A stretch of DNA of 64,000 bases from Hymenobacter sp. YIM 151500-1 (GCF_025979885.1 NZ_CP110139.1:868001-932000), one strand, 5' to 3'. Counted from the stretch's first letter, positions 42,123 through 50,963 are shown. Notes: generated by a model not told the origin, from the letters alone. Program-made: numbers and translations.

Positions 42123-45100
42123 TTACGCCGATGCCGGCGCGGGGCGGCCTTCTACCAGGGCAATTTCCTCCGGCGTGAGCTGGTAGAGCTGGTACACCAG
42201 CTGGTCGAGGGCGGCATCCTGTCGGTGGAGGGCGGCACGGCGCTCCTGCTGCTGCTCCTGAAACTCGGTGAGATAGGGGAGCCACTCGCCTTTTTCGGGG
42301 AGGGTGAGCTTGCGGCCCAGGGCTTTCTCCAGGGCCGCGCTCCAGGTTTTCCAGGGCTGCCCAAGGGCCAGCTTGCCGGTGAGCGGGGCCGTGAGGCCCA
42401 GCTCGGCCCGCACCAGCCGCCCCGCCGCCGCTTCCGCCTCGTGCAACGCCTTATGGCCCGCCAGCAACGCCTCCGCCGCCGTGATGAAAGGCTGCTGTTC
42501 GGCAAGGGAAATGTTGGGAATGGGAAGACGTTCAATAAAGACGACTTTGACTTCCGCTAATGGCTTACCGACCATATGGAAGTTGTCGTTACTGAAAATC
42601 CAATCAATAATTTTTGAATTAAGCAACGAGAGAATATATAACAAGCTTAGCCCACTATCAGGAAGCAATTGTAAGCAATGCACAGAGTTAATTCCAACAA
42701 ATCCTTTTGCATCATAAGTGGCAAGTATTTTATCATCCGTCCTGCGAATGAATACTTTATCAGTGAAGAATGATTGAGGGCTGCGTGGCGCTGCTAGGTT
42801 GGGGCCATACTTGATATATTCACCACTCCATTCCAGACTATATCTAGTAACATCAGTTCCTCTTATAACAGGCTCCCATGAACTATCATGCTTTGAAAAG
42901 CTTGTATAAGGCTTTTCTTCTATAGTTGAAGACGTCTGTGGCGGATTACCTTTCCCCACTTCATATGGCTTTACTCCTGCGGTAATTTTTGCGAACTGTT
43001 TGAGTGTGAAGAATTGCCTTTTTAACTTACTTGACAAGGTTTTTTCGGTACTTGTTTCTCTATAGTTAAACAGAAGCTTTTCTCTATTAAATAGCTCTTC
43101 GTTTTTAAATTCAAGTACTGTAGCTCTACCCAACTTGATGCTAAAATCATCTTTACCCCTATCAGTTATAACAGTTCTGAATAAACTTGAATTAGTCGGC
43201 TTAGTATTCTGAATAATCATCACAACAGTTTCGACTACAGCATCACTGAATACACCAAAAGGCTCTAAGATTTCAGCAATAGATGTTTCTTCAAAGAGTA
43301 GCTTCCGAATCTTTTCGTTGTTCTCAGTTACGAGGAAGGTGTTAGGCACAATGAAGCCAGTCAAACCGCCTTGTTTTACAAGTTTTACAGATAATTCCCA
43401 GAACATTATGTAGGTGTCAGTTCCGGAATTGGGGTAAGAGTTAGCTAAATAATCCTTATCTACCTTGCTCAACTTCGCCCCATACGGCGGGTTCCCAATC
43501 ACCACGTCAAACCCGCCTTGCTCGAATACTTCGGGGAAGGTGGCTTGCCAGTCGAAGGCGCGGGGGCCGGCCACGGCGGGGTCACTGATGAGGGAGTTGC
43601 CGCAGCGGATGCTGTGGTCGAGGGAGGTGAGGGGCTTGCCGGGGTTGGCGGTTTGCAGCCACAAGCTCAGGCGCGTAATGTCCACCGACTCCGGGTTGAG
43701 GTCCACGCCGTAGAGGTTGTGTTGCAGGATGTGGCGGTCGAGGTCGAACACCTTGAACTGCCCGGCGCGCAAGGCGGCCAGCTCCTGGTTTACGTGCTGG
43801 CCCTCGCGCAGCAAATACCCAAACGCCTCGTTCAGAAACGCCCCCGAGCCGCAGGCCGGGTCCAGCACCCGGATGCCCTCCAGGGCCTGCGCATACTGCT
43901 CCCAGGCCGCAATGTGCTTCTGCACGGCGCGGGAGGGCTGCACCAGCTTGTTGCCCGCGCCCAGGCGGATGGTGGCCCGGTCCTCGTCGGTCAGCTCGGG
44001 CAGCTGGTCGAGGCCGGCCTGGCGGCGGCGCTCGTGCAGCCAGCCGCCCACCGCCTGCCGCACGATGTAGCGCGTGATGTACTCGGGGGTGTAGAAAATG
44101 CCGTCCTGCTTGCGCTTGCCCTGCCGGGGGTCGTGGGCGAGGCCGCTGAGGCGGGCGCGCTCGGCTTCGAGGTCCGACAGGCTCTGCTCGAAGATGTGGC
44201 CCAGAATGTTCACGTTCAGGTCGGAGGCAAAGTCGTACTGCTCCAGCTGAATCACCGGCGTCAGGGTCCGGTCCTTGATTACCAGCGCATCCAGGGCCGC
44301 GTCCTGGGCAAACAGCCCCCCGTTGAAGCGGTTGATGCCGGCCAGGGCATTGCCCTGGTCGATGCTCTGGAACAGGCCGCGCACGGTGCGGTACACCTTG
44401 TCGTCGGCCGGGTCGAACACGTTTTGGCGCACGGCATCGAGCAGGCGCCGGAAGGTCAGGCGCGGAATAATGTTCTTGTCCTCGCAGAAGCACACGAAAA
44501 TCACCCTATCGAGCAGCTTCTGGGTGTGCTGAAGCAGCTCCAGGGGCGGCACCAGCGGGTTCTGCTCGATAAGGTGGTCGAGCAGTTGGCGGCGGGCCGT
44601 GCTGTAATCTTTATAAAAGGCCTTGGTGATTTTCAGCTCCTCCTGCTGGCGCTGCTGCAAGGCCTCGTCCAGGGGCGCCTCGGCGCGGCCGGGGGCGGGC
44701 AGCAGGTGCTGGGGCCGCAGCAGGGCCAGCAGGCGGCGCAGCTGTTCGGGCTGGTCGGGCAGGGTTTCGAGGTTGAACACCTCGGCGCGGGTCTGGTCCT
44801 GGGCCGAGTAGAGGCGCAGCTCCACGAAGTTGCTGACCAGCACCCAGCGGCACTGCCCGCCAAACTTGCTGGGGTAGCTGAAAGCCTGCTCCACGGGCGT
44901 TTCCTGGCGGCCCTTGCCGGCGCCGCCGCGCTGCTTGGCGTCGAGCAGGGTGCGGGCGTCTTTCAGCTCCACCACGGCCCGCACTGGCCCGCCCAGCCCG
45001 CCGCCCGGCCCGGCCACAAACTCGCCCAGGGCGCCGTCGGGCTTGGTGCCGTCGGTGAGGGTTTTCAGCTCCAGTTGCAGCTGGCGGTGGGTGGTGGCCT

Positions 45101-45320
45101 CGTACTCGTAACCCAGCACCTGCCCAAACAGCAGGTTCAGAAACTCGGCCTGCAAGGCTTCTTCCTTGCGGCTGCGCACGTAGCCTTCCTTGATGGCCTG
45201 CTGCCAGCGCCGCAGGTGGCGCACCCGCTCGGCAAAGTCGGGCAGGGCAGTGGCGGGGTCGAAATGAGTAAGAGGGGCGGGAAGCGTTTGGGCGGGAAAT
45301 AAGGGTAATAATGTGGGCAT
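42123..45320 (-). CDS. Type IIG restriction-modification enzyme (Eco57I-like)
   Basis: A 1065-residue single-chain enzyme that should both cut and methylate DNA. Domains in order: a PD-(D/E)xK nuclease near the N-terminus (P94-D95, then E118-L-K120 in AVVELKDAR); a helical linker with FCEDKNIIPRLTF; FYTPEYITRYIV; methyltransferase motif I LDPACGSGAFLNEAF at about residue 485; motif IV NPPYG at about 608; then a target-recognition region (about 617-930) that is clearly AT-richer than the rest; and a C-terminal helical tail. The start at 45320 (MPTLLPLFPAQ) is preferred to 45509. The motif order supports N6-adenine methylation. It diverges from the ART-like gene. It resembles BREX PglX only in general fold; no BREX partners are present. 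Confidence 0.9.
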   Translation of the reverse strand: MPTLLPLFPAQTLPAPLTHFDPATALPDFAERVRHLRRWQQAIKEGYVRSRKEEALQAEFLNLLFGQVLGYEYEATTHRQLQLELKTLTDGTKPDGALGEFVAGPGGGLGGPVRAVVELKDARTLLDAKQRGGAGKGRQETPVEQAFSYPSKFGGQCRWVLVSNFVELRLYSAQDQTRAEVFNLETLPDQPEQLRRLLALLRPQHLLPAPGRAEAPLDEALQQRQQEELKITKAFYKDYSTARRQLLDHLIEQNPLVPPLELLQHTQKLLDRVIFVCFCEDKNIIPRLTFRRLLDAVRQNVFDPADDKVYRTVRGLFQSIDQGNALAGINRFNGGLFAQDAALDALVIKDRTLTPVIQLEQYDFASDLNVNILGHIFEQSLSDLEAERARLSGLAHDPRQGKRKQDGIFYTPEYITRYIVRQAVGGWLHERRRQAGLDQLPELTDEDRATIRLGAGNKLVQPSRAVQKHIAAWEQYAQALEGIRVLDPACGSGAFLNEAFGYLLREGQHVNQELAALRAGQFKVFDLDRHILQHNLYGVDLNPESVDITRLSLWLQTANPGKPLTSLDHSIRCGNSLISDPAVAGPRAFDWQATFPEVFEQGGFDVVIGNPPYGAKLSKVDKDYLANSYPNSGTDTYIMFWELSVKLVKQGGLTGFIVPNTFLVTENNEKIRKLLFEETSIAEILEPFGVFSDAVVETVVMIIQNTKPTNSSLFRTVITDRGKDDFSIKLGRATVLEFKNEELFNREKLLFNYRETSTEKTLSSKLKRQFFTLKQFAKITAGVKPYEVGKGNPPQTSSTIEEKPYTSFSKHDSSWEPVIRGTDVTRYSLEWSGEYIKYGPNLAAPRSPQSFFTDKVFIRRTDDKILATYDAKGFVGINSVHCLQLLPDSGLSLLYILSLLNSKIIDWIFSNDNFHMVGKPLAEVKVVFIERLPIPNISLAEQQPFITAAEALLAGHKALHEAEAAAGRLVRAELGLTAPLTGKLALGQPWKTWSAALEKALGRKLTLPEKGEWLPYLTEFQEQQQERRAALHRQDAALDQLVYQLYQLTPEEIALVEGRPAPASA

Positions 45321-45486
45321 AGCAGCTGGGAGAAGGGAAAAACGGCCCGGAAGGTAAGCAGGAAACCACGATGTAGAAACGCATCCTTGCGTCTCAGCGT
45401 CCGCGCTGTTTGCCCAACGTCCACACCACCTGCTGGCACAGGGCCGATAGGCCAGGCGCGTATACGGTAGTATATTTCCTGCCCGT

Positions 45487-46059
45487 ATGCCCCAATCCGA
45501 CCTACACACGTTCGTTTCCCAGCACCTACCCGACGCCCTGCGAGCCGTGCAAACCGGCAGACGTGCTACGGCCCATCCCGAACTGACTCTACTTGATAAG
45601 GCGCTTATTTATCACTATAGCGAAGGCGGGTACGAACCGCTCAATCAACACCTGCATACCAACGGTGGCCATAATACGTCCTTGTTTGGTATGGGCTTAG
45701 TGGCTGCGCTGGGCAAGCTGCCGCCTTATGTCGGCGAAGCCAACAGCGGCGTGTATCTCTCGCCCGGCCAGCTGCAGCAATACCGGGTCTACGCTCAAAA
45801 TGGGCAACCCGTGAGCTGGCCGGCTTTCCTTTCAGCCAGCTTACGCATAACTATTGCGCGGCAATACCTGCATGCATCCGGAAAAAATTGCTTGTTCTCG
45901 ATACAGTCTCGTACTGGCCGCCTCATCGAGCAAATCTCTAAATTCGGTGTTGACGGGCAAAATGAATATGAAGTGTTGTTCGTCCCCAACACCCAGTTTG
46001 AGGTACTGGAGGTAGCTAATGAACCCGGCTATATCCGCATCGTGTTGGACGAGTTATAA
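45487..46059 (+). CDS. ADP-ribosyltransferase-like protein
   Basis: A 190-residue stand-alone protein resembling bacterial mono-ADP-ribosyltransferases: LDKALIYHYSEGGYEPLNQHL, the VYLSPGQLQQYRVYAQNG region (residues 89-106), WPAFLSAS (111-118, at the place of the STS motif), CLFSIQSRTGRLIEQISKF, and NEYEVLFVPNTQFEV with the ExE pair E160/E162. The usual Arg of the VYRG motif is replaced (VYLS), so activity is uncertain. There is no signal peptide, so it acts inside the cell unless exported by another route. It diverges from the restriction-modification gene with 166 bp between, and precedes an unknown gene by 22 bp; the pair may be a toxin with its partner. Confidence 0.7.
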   Translation: MPQSDLHTFVSQHLPDALRAVQTGRRATAHPELTLLDKALIYHYSEGGYEPLNQHLHTNGGHNTSLFGMGLVAALGKLPPYVGEANSGVYLSPGQLQQYRVYAQNGQPVSWPAFLSASLRITIARQYLHASGKNCLFSIQSRTGRLIEQISKFGVDGQNEYEVLFVPNTQFEVLEVANEPGYIRIVLDEL

Positions 46060-46081
46060 TGGTCTTGCGTATCTTACTGCT

Positions 46082-46501
46082 ATGAAACCCGAAGCGTTTT
46101 TACCGTCGAACTCTCCTTGGCCCGGCTCTGCTGCCTCCGTGCCGGCTACGCCCGTAGCTACCGGGGCGGTAGGCGGGGTGCGCCATCCGGCTCCTAAGCC
46201 TGTCTTCGACCCGAATGCCGTCATAGAGTGGATAGATAATTATTTGCGAGATAATCGGAATGCCCCACGCAAGCAACGCTTAGAGCTTATTAACAAGCGC
46301 TACCAGATAAAGCTACAGATAGAAGCAGCTAACCCCATCGACGAAAAAGAATTGCGCCTGATTGCCGAACGGCTAGGCCGCAAAGCGCAGTCCGGGTTTT
46401 CGCCAAGTAGCCCCCTGCCTACGCTGGTTGTTTCAGAGCCGGCGCCAGCAGAGGTAGTGCGCCTAAACAGGCGCGGAGCCAAGCCAAAACCAAAAAAGTA
46501 G
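46082..46501 (+). CDS. Hypothetical basic protein downstream of the ART-like gene
   Basis: A 139-residue protein of unknown family. The N-terminal 40 residues are low-complexity (Ser, Pro, Ala, Val). The middle is helical and charged (DPNAVIEWIDNYLRDNRNAPRKQRLELINKRYQIKLQIEAA, then IDEKELRLIAERLGRKA), and the tail is basic (VVRLNRRGAKPKPKK). It could be a DNA- or protein-binding partner of the preceding ART-like protein (antitoxin, immunity or target), based only on the 22-bp spacing. A terminator follows. Confidence 0.55.
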   Translation: MKPEAFLPSNSPWPGSAASVPATPVATGAVGGVRHPAPKPVFDPNAVIEWIDNYLRDNRNAPRKQRLELINKRYQIKLQIEAANPIDEKELRLIAERLGRKAQSGFSPSSPLPTLVVSEPAPAEVVRLNRRGAKPKPKK

Positions 46502-46528
46502 TCAGTCAGAGAAGCTGGCCCAACACGG

Positions 46529-46564
46529 AAAGCCCCGACTGCCCCAGCAGCCGGGGCTTTTTTG
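46529..46564 (+). terminator. Terminator of the ART-like operon
   Basis: AAAGCCCCG ... CGGGGCTTTTTT hairpin with an inner GCTG-type stem and a strong T-run. Confidence 0.85.
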
Positions 46565-46576
46565 TGCCTGATTCGA

Positions 46577-46625
46577 TTTTTGCAGCTTATTTTTCAGAAA
46601 CAAAAAAATAAGCTGCAAAAACTCC
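46577..46625. repeat. 49-bp flanking repeat, right copy
   Basis: Same palindromic sequence as 42066-42114 with one base changed in the loop. It ends 1 bp before the ATG of the next gene, so it occupies that gene's ribosome-binding region. Confidence 0.92.
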
Positions 46626-46626
46626 G

Positions 46627-47229
46627 ATGCCGCGCAAGTCTATTCCCTCTACCACACTGCTGGCGCAGGTGCGCAAGTACTTCGGGCTGGAGCAACAGGA
46701 GCTGGGTACCTATTTGGGCATCAGCCGGCAATATGTGGCCGATATCGAGGCCGGGCGCCGCACCCTGACTTCTAAGGTGCTGCTGCGGCTGGCGCCGCTG
46801 GCCGCCCAGCTACCACCGGAAGCCCCGGCCCGGCTGGCTGCTCCAGCGCCCGAGGAGCCGCCGCATGGTGCACCCGCGCCCGGCCCCCTAGAGGCTCGCC
46901 TCAATACCTGCCGCCACCAAGCAGCTAAGCTGCGCCGGGAGCTGCGGCAGCTGGCCGCCGGGCAGGCCCAGGCCCGGCGCTGGCAGCAGGTGTTGCCGGT
47001 CCTGCTGGCTCAGGCCGAAGCCGCCGCACCCACCGATACCCATGCCGCCCGCGCCCACCAGTGGCTGCGGAGCCGGCAGGAGCAAGCCAGCGCGGCCCTG
47101 CATGATGCCGACCTGGCGGCCCGCTACTACCTGCTGCAAGCTCGCGCCACAGCGCTGGAAACCGAGGCCGCCACGCTGGCCCGGCAGCTGGAGTCCGGTG
47201 GAGCACAGACAGGCACAAAAAATAAATAA
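46627..47229 (+). CDS. XRE-type HTH protein with C-terminal coiled coil
   Basis: A 200-residue protein. The N-terminal HTH is clear (TLLAQVRKYFGLEQQELGTYLGISRQYVADIEAGRRTLTSKVLLRL, about residues 10-54); a Pro/Ala linker follows, and the remainder is helical and probably coiled coil (LEARLNTCRHQAAKLRRELRQLAAGQ; AARYYLLQARATALETEAATLARQLE). It is likely a transcriptional regulator of a neighbouring or its own gene. The start codon directly follows the 49-bp palindrome, which could serve as an autoregulatory operator or block translation by a hairpin. The coiled-coil gene at 47299 may be its partner. Confidence 0.75.
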   Translation: MPRKSIPSTTLLAQVRKYFGLEQQELGTYLGISRQYVADIEAGRRTLTSKVLLRLAPLAAQLPPEAPARLAAPAPEEPPHGAPAPGPLEARLNTCRHQAAKLRRELRQLAAGQAQARRWQQVLPVLLAQAEAAAPTDTHAARAHQWLRSRQEQASAALHDADLAARYYLLQARATALETEAATLARQLESGGAQTGTKNK

Positions 47230-47298
47230 TAGGCTTATACAATATATCCCTGCTAAGCTCGTCTATAAGCTCATCTATCACCCTTAACCAATTCTTAT

Positions 47299-47718
47299 AT
47301 GGCTCTTGAATTGAGCACCCTGACTACCCGTGCCGAGTGCGACGAAGCCTTAGTGGACCTGCAAGCCGAGCTGGATGGCTACGAGCAGCGCACCAGCAAC
47401 CTGGAGTTTTCGGACCGGCAGGCCCAGCGCACCCAGGCTGATGTAGCCGGGCAGCTGGCCGGCGTAGAGGCCGAAATTGCGGCCCACACCGCCATCCTGG
47501 CCCAAACTAACCTGACGCCCGCCCTGCGCCGCCAGAGTGAAGGCAAGCTGCGCCGCGCCAACGACCGGCGCGACAACCTCAACGACCGGGGTAGTGCCCG
47601 CAGCGGCGCCGCCCGCTTCCTGGCCGACGTGGACGCTGAGCAGGTAGCCGCCCAAGTAACCGTGCTGACCAATGCCATCAGCCAGGTAACGGCCCACCGC
47701 GCCACCCTAGCCAACTAA
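47299..47718 (+). CDS. Coiled-coil hypothetical protein
   Basis: A 139-residue protein that is helical along nearly its entire length (ECDEALVDLQAELDGYEQRTSNLEFSDRQAQRTQADVAGQLAGVEAEIAAH, then AAQVTVLTNAISQVTAHRATLAN), with a short charged middle (KLRRANDRRDNLNDRGSARSG). No catalytic motif, signal or membrane helix is visible. It follows the XRE gene by 69 bp in the same direction. I do not recognise a family; a small structural or adaptor role is only a guess. A terminator follows. Confidence 0.6.
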   Translation: MALELSTLTTRAECDEALVDLQAELDGYEQRTSNLEFSDRQAQRTQADVAGQLAGVEAEIAAHTAILAQTNLTPALRRQSEGKLRRANDRRDNLNDRGSARSGAARFLADVDAEQVAAQVTVLTNAISQVTAHRATLAN

Positions 47719-47750
47719 GCTTCCGCTACACTCCACCTATTGCACTATCC

Positions 47751-47783
47751 AGCCGCTCCGCTTTACGTGGGGCGGCTTTTTTG
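47751..47783 (+). terminator. Terminator of the coiled-coil gene
   Basis: AGCCGC...GGCGGCT stem followed by TTTTTTG, 33 bp after the stop. Confidence 0.8.
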
Positions 47784-47800
47784 TAGTCGGGCTGTAGTAT

Positions 47801-47874
47801 GTAGAGCTGCATCGTTGCGTCTCGTCGGTGAACGAGGCCGCGCAGGCTATAGAGAAGCAACGATGCGGCTCTAC
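47801..47874. repeat. GTAGAG palindromic element
   Basis: GTAGAGCTGCATCGTTGC (47801-47818) and its inverse (47857-47874) with one mismatch enclose about 38 bp. It belongs with the GTAGAGACGC family seen at 9106-9232. Confidence 0.75.
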
Positions 47875-47941
47875 AGGGCGCGGTACGTAAGGGCAACGAC
47901 CGAACGCGTGCGACGCGCCCCTACGTGCTACCTTTGCCGCC

Positions 47942-49006
47942 ATGTCTCGCCTGCTTACGTTGTTGCTGCTGCCGCTGAGCTGGCTCTACGCCGGCATCAT
48001 GGCTGGGCGCAACTGGCTGTACGACACCGGGCGCCGGCCGGCGGCCACGTTTCCGCAGGTGCCGGTGCTGAGCGTGGGCAACCTGCGGGTGGGGGGCACC
48101 GGCAAAACCCCCCACGTGGCCTGGCTGGTGGCCTGGCTGCTGGCCCAGGGGCAGCGGCCGGCCCTGCTCAGCCGGGGCTATGGCCGCCGCACGCGCGGCT
48201 ACCGCCGCGCCACGGCCCCGGACACGGCCGCCACCATCGGCGACGAGCCGTTGCAGCAGTTTCAGCAGTTCCGGGGGCAGGTGCCCGTGGCCGTGAGCGA
48301 AGACCGGGCGGCCGGCATCTGGCAGCTGCTGCGTGAGGAGCCCACGCTCACCGCCGTGGTGCTCGACGATGCCTACCAGCACCGCCGCGTGCGGCCCGCC
48401 CTGAGCGTTTTACTCACCGAGCAGCAGCGCCCCTTTTACCAGGACCACGTGCTGCCCGCCGGGCGCCTGCGCGAAAGCCGGGCCGGCGCCCGCCGCGCCG
48501 ATGTGGTTATTGTAACCAAGTGCGACCCGCAGCTGAGCGAGGCCGCCCGCGCCGCCATCCGCCGCCGCATCGGGCGCTACGCCCGGCCGGGGGTGCCGGT
48601 GCTGTTTTCGACCTACGCTTACGGCCGGCCGGTGCCGGTGCCGGGCACGGCAACTGGGGCCGCGCCCGGCCCGGAGGTGGTGGTGCTCACCGGCATTGCC
48701 CAGCCGGGGCCGCTGCTGGAGTACCTGGCCGCAGCGGGGTACCGCGTCCTGCACCACGCCCGCTTTCCCGACCACCACGCGTTTCGGCCCGCGGAGCTGC
48801 GCCAGTTGGCCGCACAATTACGGCCGGGCCAGTGCGTTCTGACTACGCAAAAAGACGCCGCCCGCCTGCTGGAACCCGCTCTGGCGGCAAGTATGGCCGA
48901 TTTGCCCGTATTTTACATTCCGATTGACGTCCGGTTTATGGCCGACGGGGAAACCCGCTTGCAGGAGCTGCTGACGCCGCTATTTCAGCCCCACGCTGTT
49001 GTCTGA
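47942..49006 (+). CDS. lpxK: Tetraacyldisaccharide 4'-kinase
   Basis: A 354-residue inner-membrane kinase that phosphorylates the disaccharide precursor of lipid A at the 4' position. Evidence: an N-terminal membrane helix (LTLLLLPLSWLYAGIM), the P-loop SVGNLRVGGTGKTPHVAWL, LSRGYGRRTRGY, GDEPLQQF, VVLDDAYQHRRVRPALSVLL (Walker B-like) and a C-terminal QLRPGQCVLTTQKDAARL. The length is usual. The porin gene starts inside its last codons (8-bp overlap). Confidence 0.96.
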   Translation: MSRLLTLLLLPLSWLYAGIMAGRNWLYDTGRRPAATFPQVPVLSVGNLRVGGTGKTPHVAWLVAWLLAQGQRPALLSRGYGRRTRGYRRATAPDTAATIGDEPLQQFQQFRGQVPVAVSEDRAAGIWQLLREEPTLTAVVLDDAYQHRRVRPALSVLLTEQQRPFYQDHVLPAGRLRESRAGARRADVVIVTKCDPQLSEAARAAIRRRIGRYARPGVPVLFSTYAYGRPVPVPGTATGAAPGPEVVVLTGIAQPGPLLEYLAAAGYRVLHHARFPDHHAFRPAELRQLAAQLRPGQCVLTTQKDAARLLEPALAASMADLPVFYIPIDVRFMADGETRLQELLTPLFQPHAVV

Positions 49007-50963
49007 CTTGTTGCTTTCGACTATCCAAAAGGCTATTACGGCCTATTCTGCTGGTTTCCGGGCGCTCCGGTGGCCCCGCCGCTGGGGCTTGGTGGCGGGC
49101 CTACTGCTGCTAAGTGCTACGCTGCGGCCGGCCAGCGCCCAGGTGGTCGACGACTCCACCAAAAACCTCTACGGCGCCCGCACCACCTTCATCATTCGGG
49201 AGGCCGACGTGCTGCGCGACCAGAACGAGGGCCGCATGATTGACACCACCCTCACGCGCCTGCCCCAGGCCCGCTACTGGGCCCACGACACCACCTACCA
49301 GCAGGACCTGGGCATCTTTGGAACGGCCTCGCGCCGCTTGCTCTGGGAGCCCAACCTCCAGCTCGGGGCCCGCTTCGGCCGTACGGTGTTCGACCGGTAC
49401 GCCCGCAATGCGGCCACCATTCCGTACTACGACACCCGCTCGCCCTACACGTTTTTCCGCTTCCACCAGGGCAACCCGCACGAGCAGATTTTCGAGCTGT
49501 CGTACGCCCGCAGCATCAAGAAGCTGTTCAACGCCGGGTTTGCCTTCGAGCGGTTCGGGTCCAATAAGCATCTGGCCGTCAGCAACACCCGCACGGGGCA
49601 GGTAGAGCACACCAACTTCCTGTTCTTTGTGCGCTACCAAACCGCCAACGACCGGTACCACGCCCTGGCCAACTTCGGCACGGCCCGCCACCGGGCCGTG
49701 GAGCAGGGCGGCGTGGTGGTGCAGGCCAAAGACCAAGAGGGGGAAGCCGGCAAAATAAACCTCCAGCAGCTGTTCGACTACCAGGACGAAGAGGTGCGCC
49801 TGACCCGGGCCGTGAACCGCGACGACCGGAACCGGTTTCGGCTGGCGCACACCTACCGCCTGCTCGGCCGGGGCCTCACCGCCTTCCACGTGCTCGACTG
49901 GAGCCGCCAGGAAAACACCTACACCGACGACCAGCTTGCCCAAAGCGCCGGCAGTGGCTTCTACCCGCGCAACCGCCTGAGCACCACCGCTACCAATGAC
50001 CAGGCCGAGTACCGGCAGCTGGAAAACCTGGTGGGCGTGCTGGGCCGCACCAGCGCCGTGGAGTACCGCCTCTACGGCCGCCAGCGCAGCTACGCCCTCG
50101 ATTCCAAAGCCCGCCTCGACCTGCCCCTGCCCCAGGACAGCGCCCGGTTCGGGGAGTCGGGTACCCAGCTGTTCGTGGGCGGGACGGCGGCGTTCCGGTA
50201 CCGGCAGTTTGCCATCGAAACGGCTGGGGAGTACAAGCTGGCCAATGAGTATTGGGTGCGCGCCTCGGCTCGGCTGGGCCCGCTGACGGGGGAGGTGCTG
50301 AGTGCCAGCTACGCACCTACGCTCACCGAGCAGCGGTTCAATGGCAACCACTTCGTCTGGAATACGGATTTCGACAACACCCAGGTGCAGCAGGCGCGGG
50401 TAGTGCTCAGCCAGCGGCTGGGCAATCAGCACGTGGAGGCCTCGGCCACCGTGGCCAACATCACCAACCTGGTGTACTACAACCAGCAAGCTCGCCCCGC
50501 CCAGCTCGGCGAAGCCAAGCAGCTGTTCATCCTGCACGCCCGGCACCGCTTCCAGCTCGGCCACTTCTTCGCCGACAACCAAGTCACCTACACGGCCGGC
50601 GGCGAGGGCGCCGGGCTGCGCATACCGGACATTGTGGGCGAATCGCGGCTGTACTACCAGGGCTACGTGTTCAAGAAGGCCCTGCTGGGCCAGGCCGGCG
50701 TGCAGGCCTACTTCCAGTCGCGCTGGCGGGCCTACGACTACAGCCCCAGCACCCAGCAGTTTTTCGTGCAGGACCACTTCACCATCCGCAACCTCCCGGT
50801 GGTAGATGTATTCCTCAGTGGCGACATCAAAACGGTGGGCATCTTCCTGAAGATGGCCTACGTCAACCAGTTCCTGCCCCACCGCGGCTACTTTGCCACG
50901 CCCTACTATCCGGCCCTGCCCCGCCGCTTCCAGTTCGGCATCCGCTGGCAGTTTTTCAATTAG
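48999..50963 (+). CDS. Putative porin
   Basis: A 654-residue outer-membrane beta-barrel protein of the putative-porin family common in Bacteroidota. A signal peptide follows a longer N-terminal stretch (WGLVAGLLLLSATLRPASAQ, cleavage about residue 48), and many amphipathic strands follow, such as NLQLGARFGRTVFDRY, KKLFNAGFAFERFGS and HRFQLGHFFADNQVTYTAGG, ending in FQFGIRWQFFN with a C-terminal aromatic residue, as barrel proteins do. It overlaps the end of lpxK by 8 bp and is co-transcribed with it. A start some 25 codons later would give a shorter leader. The permeant is unknown. Confidence 0.85.
   Translation: MSDLLLSTIQKAITAYSAGFRALRWPRRWGLVAGLLLLSATLRPASAQVVDDSTKNLYGARTTFIIREADVLRDQNEGRMIDTTLTRLPQARYWAHDTTYQQDLGIFGTASRRLLWEPNLQLGARFGRTVFDRYARNAATIPYYDTRSPYTFFRFHQGNPHEQIFELSYARSIKKLFNAGFAFERFGSNKHLAVSNTRTGQVEHTNFLFFVRYQTANDRYHALANFGTARHRAVEQGGVVVQAKDQEGEAGKINLQQLFDYQDEEVRLTRAVNRDDRNRFRLAHTYRLLGRGLTAFHVLDWSRQENTYTDDQLAQSAGSGFYPRNRLSTTATNDQAEYRQLENLVGVLGRTSAVEYRLYGRQRSYALDSKARLDLPLPQDSARFGESGTQLFVGGTAAFRYRQFAIETAGEYKLANEYWVRASARLGPLTGEVLSASYAPTLTEQRFNGNHFVWNTDFDNTQVQQARVVLSQRLGNQHVEASATVANITNLVYYNQQARPAQLGEAKQLFILHARHRFQLGHFFADNQVTYTAGGEGAGLRIPDIVGESRLYYQGYVFKKALLGQAGVQAYFQSRWRAYDYSPSTQQFFVQDHFTIRNLPVVDVFLSGDIKTVGIFLKMAYVNQFLPHRGYFATPYYPALPRRFQFGIRWQFFN

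Noticed and set aside
43518..45302. 594-residue open frame on the plus strand opposite the RM gene
   Set aside because: Antisense shadow. The minus strand carries intact DPACGSGAF and NPPY motifs.
42123..45320. BREX PglX or another multi-gene defence system
   Set aside because: No PglZ, BrxC/L, or other partner genes nearby. The N-terminal nuclease plus methyltransferase order fits a stand-alone type IIG enzyme.
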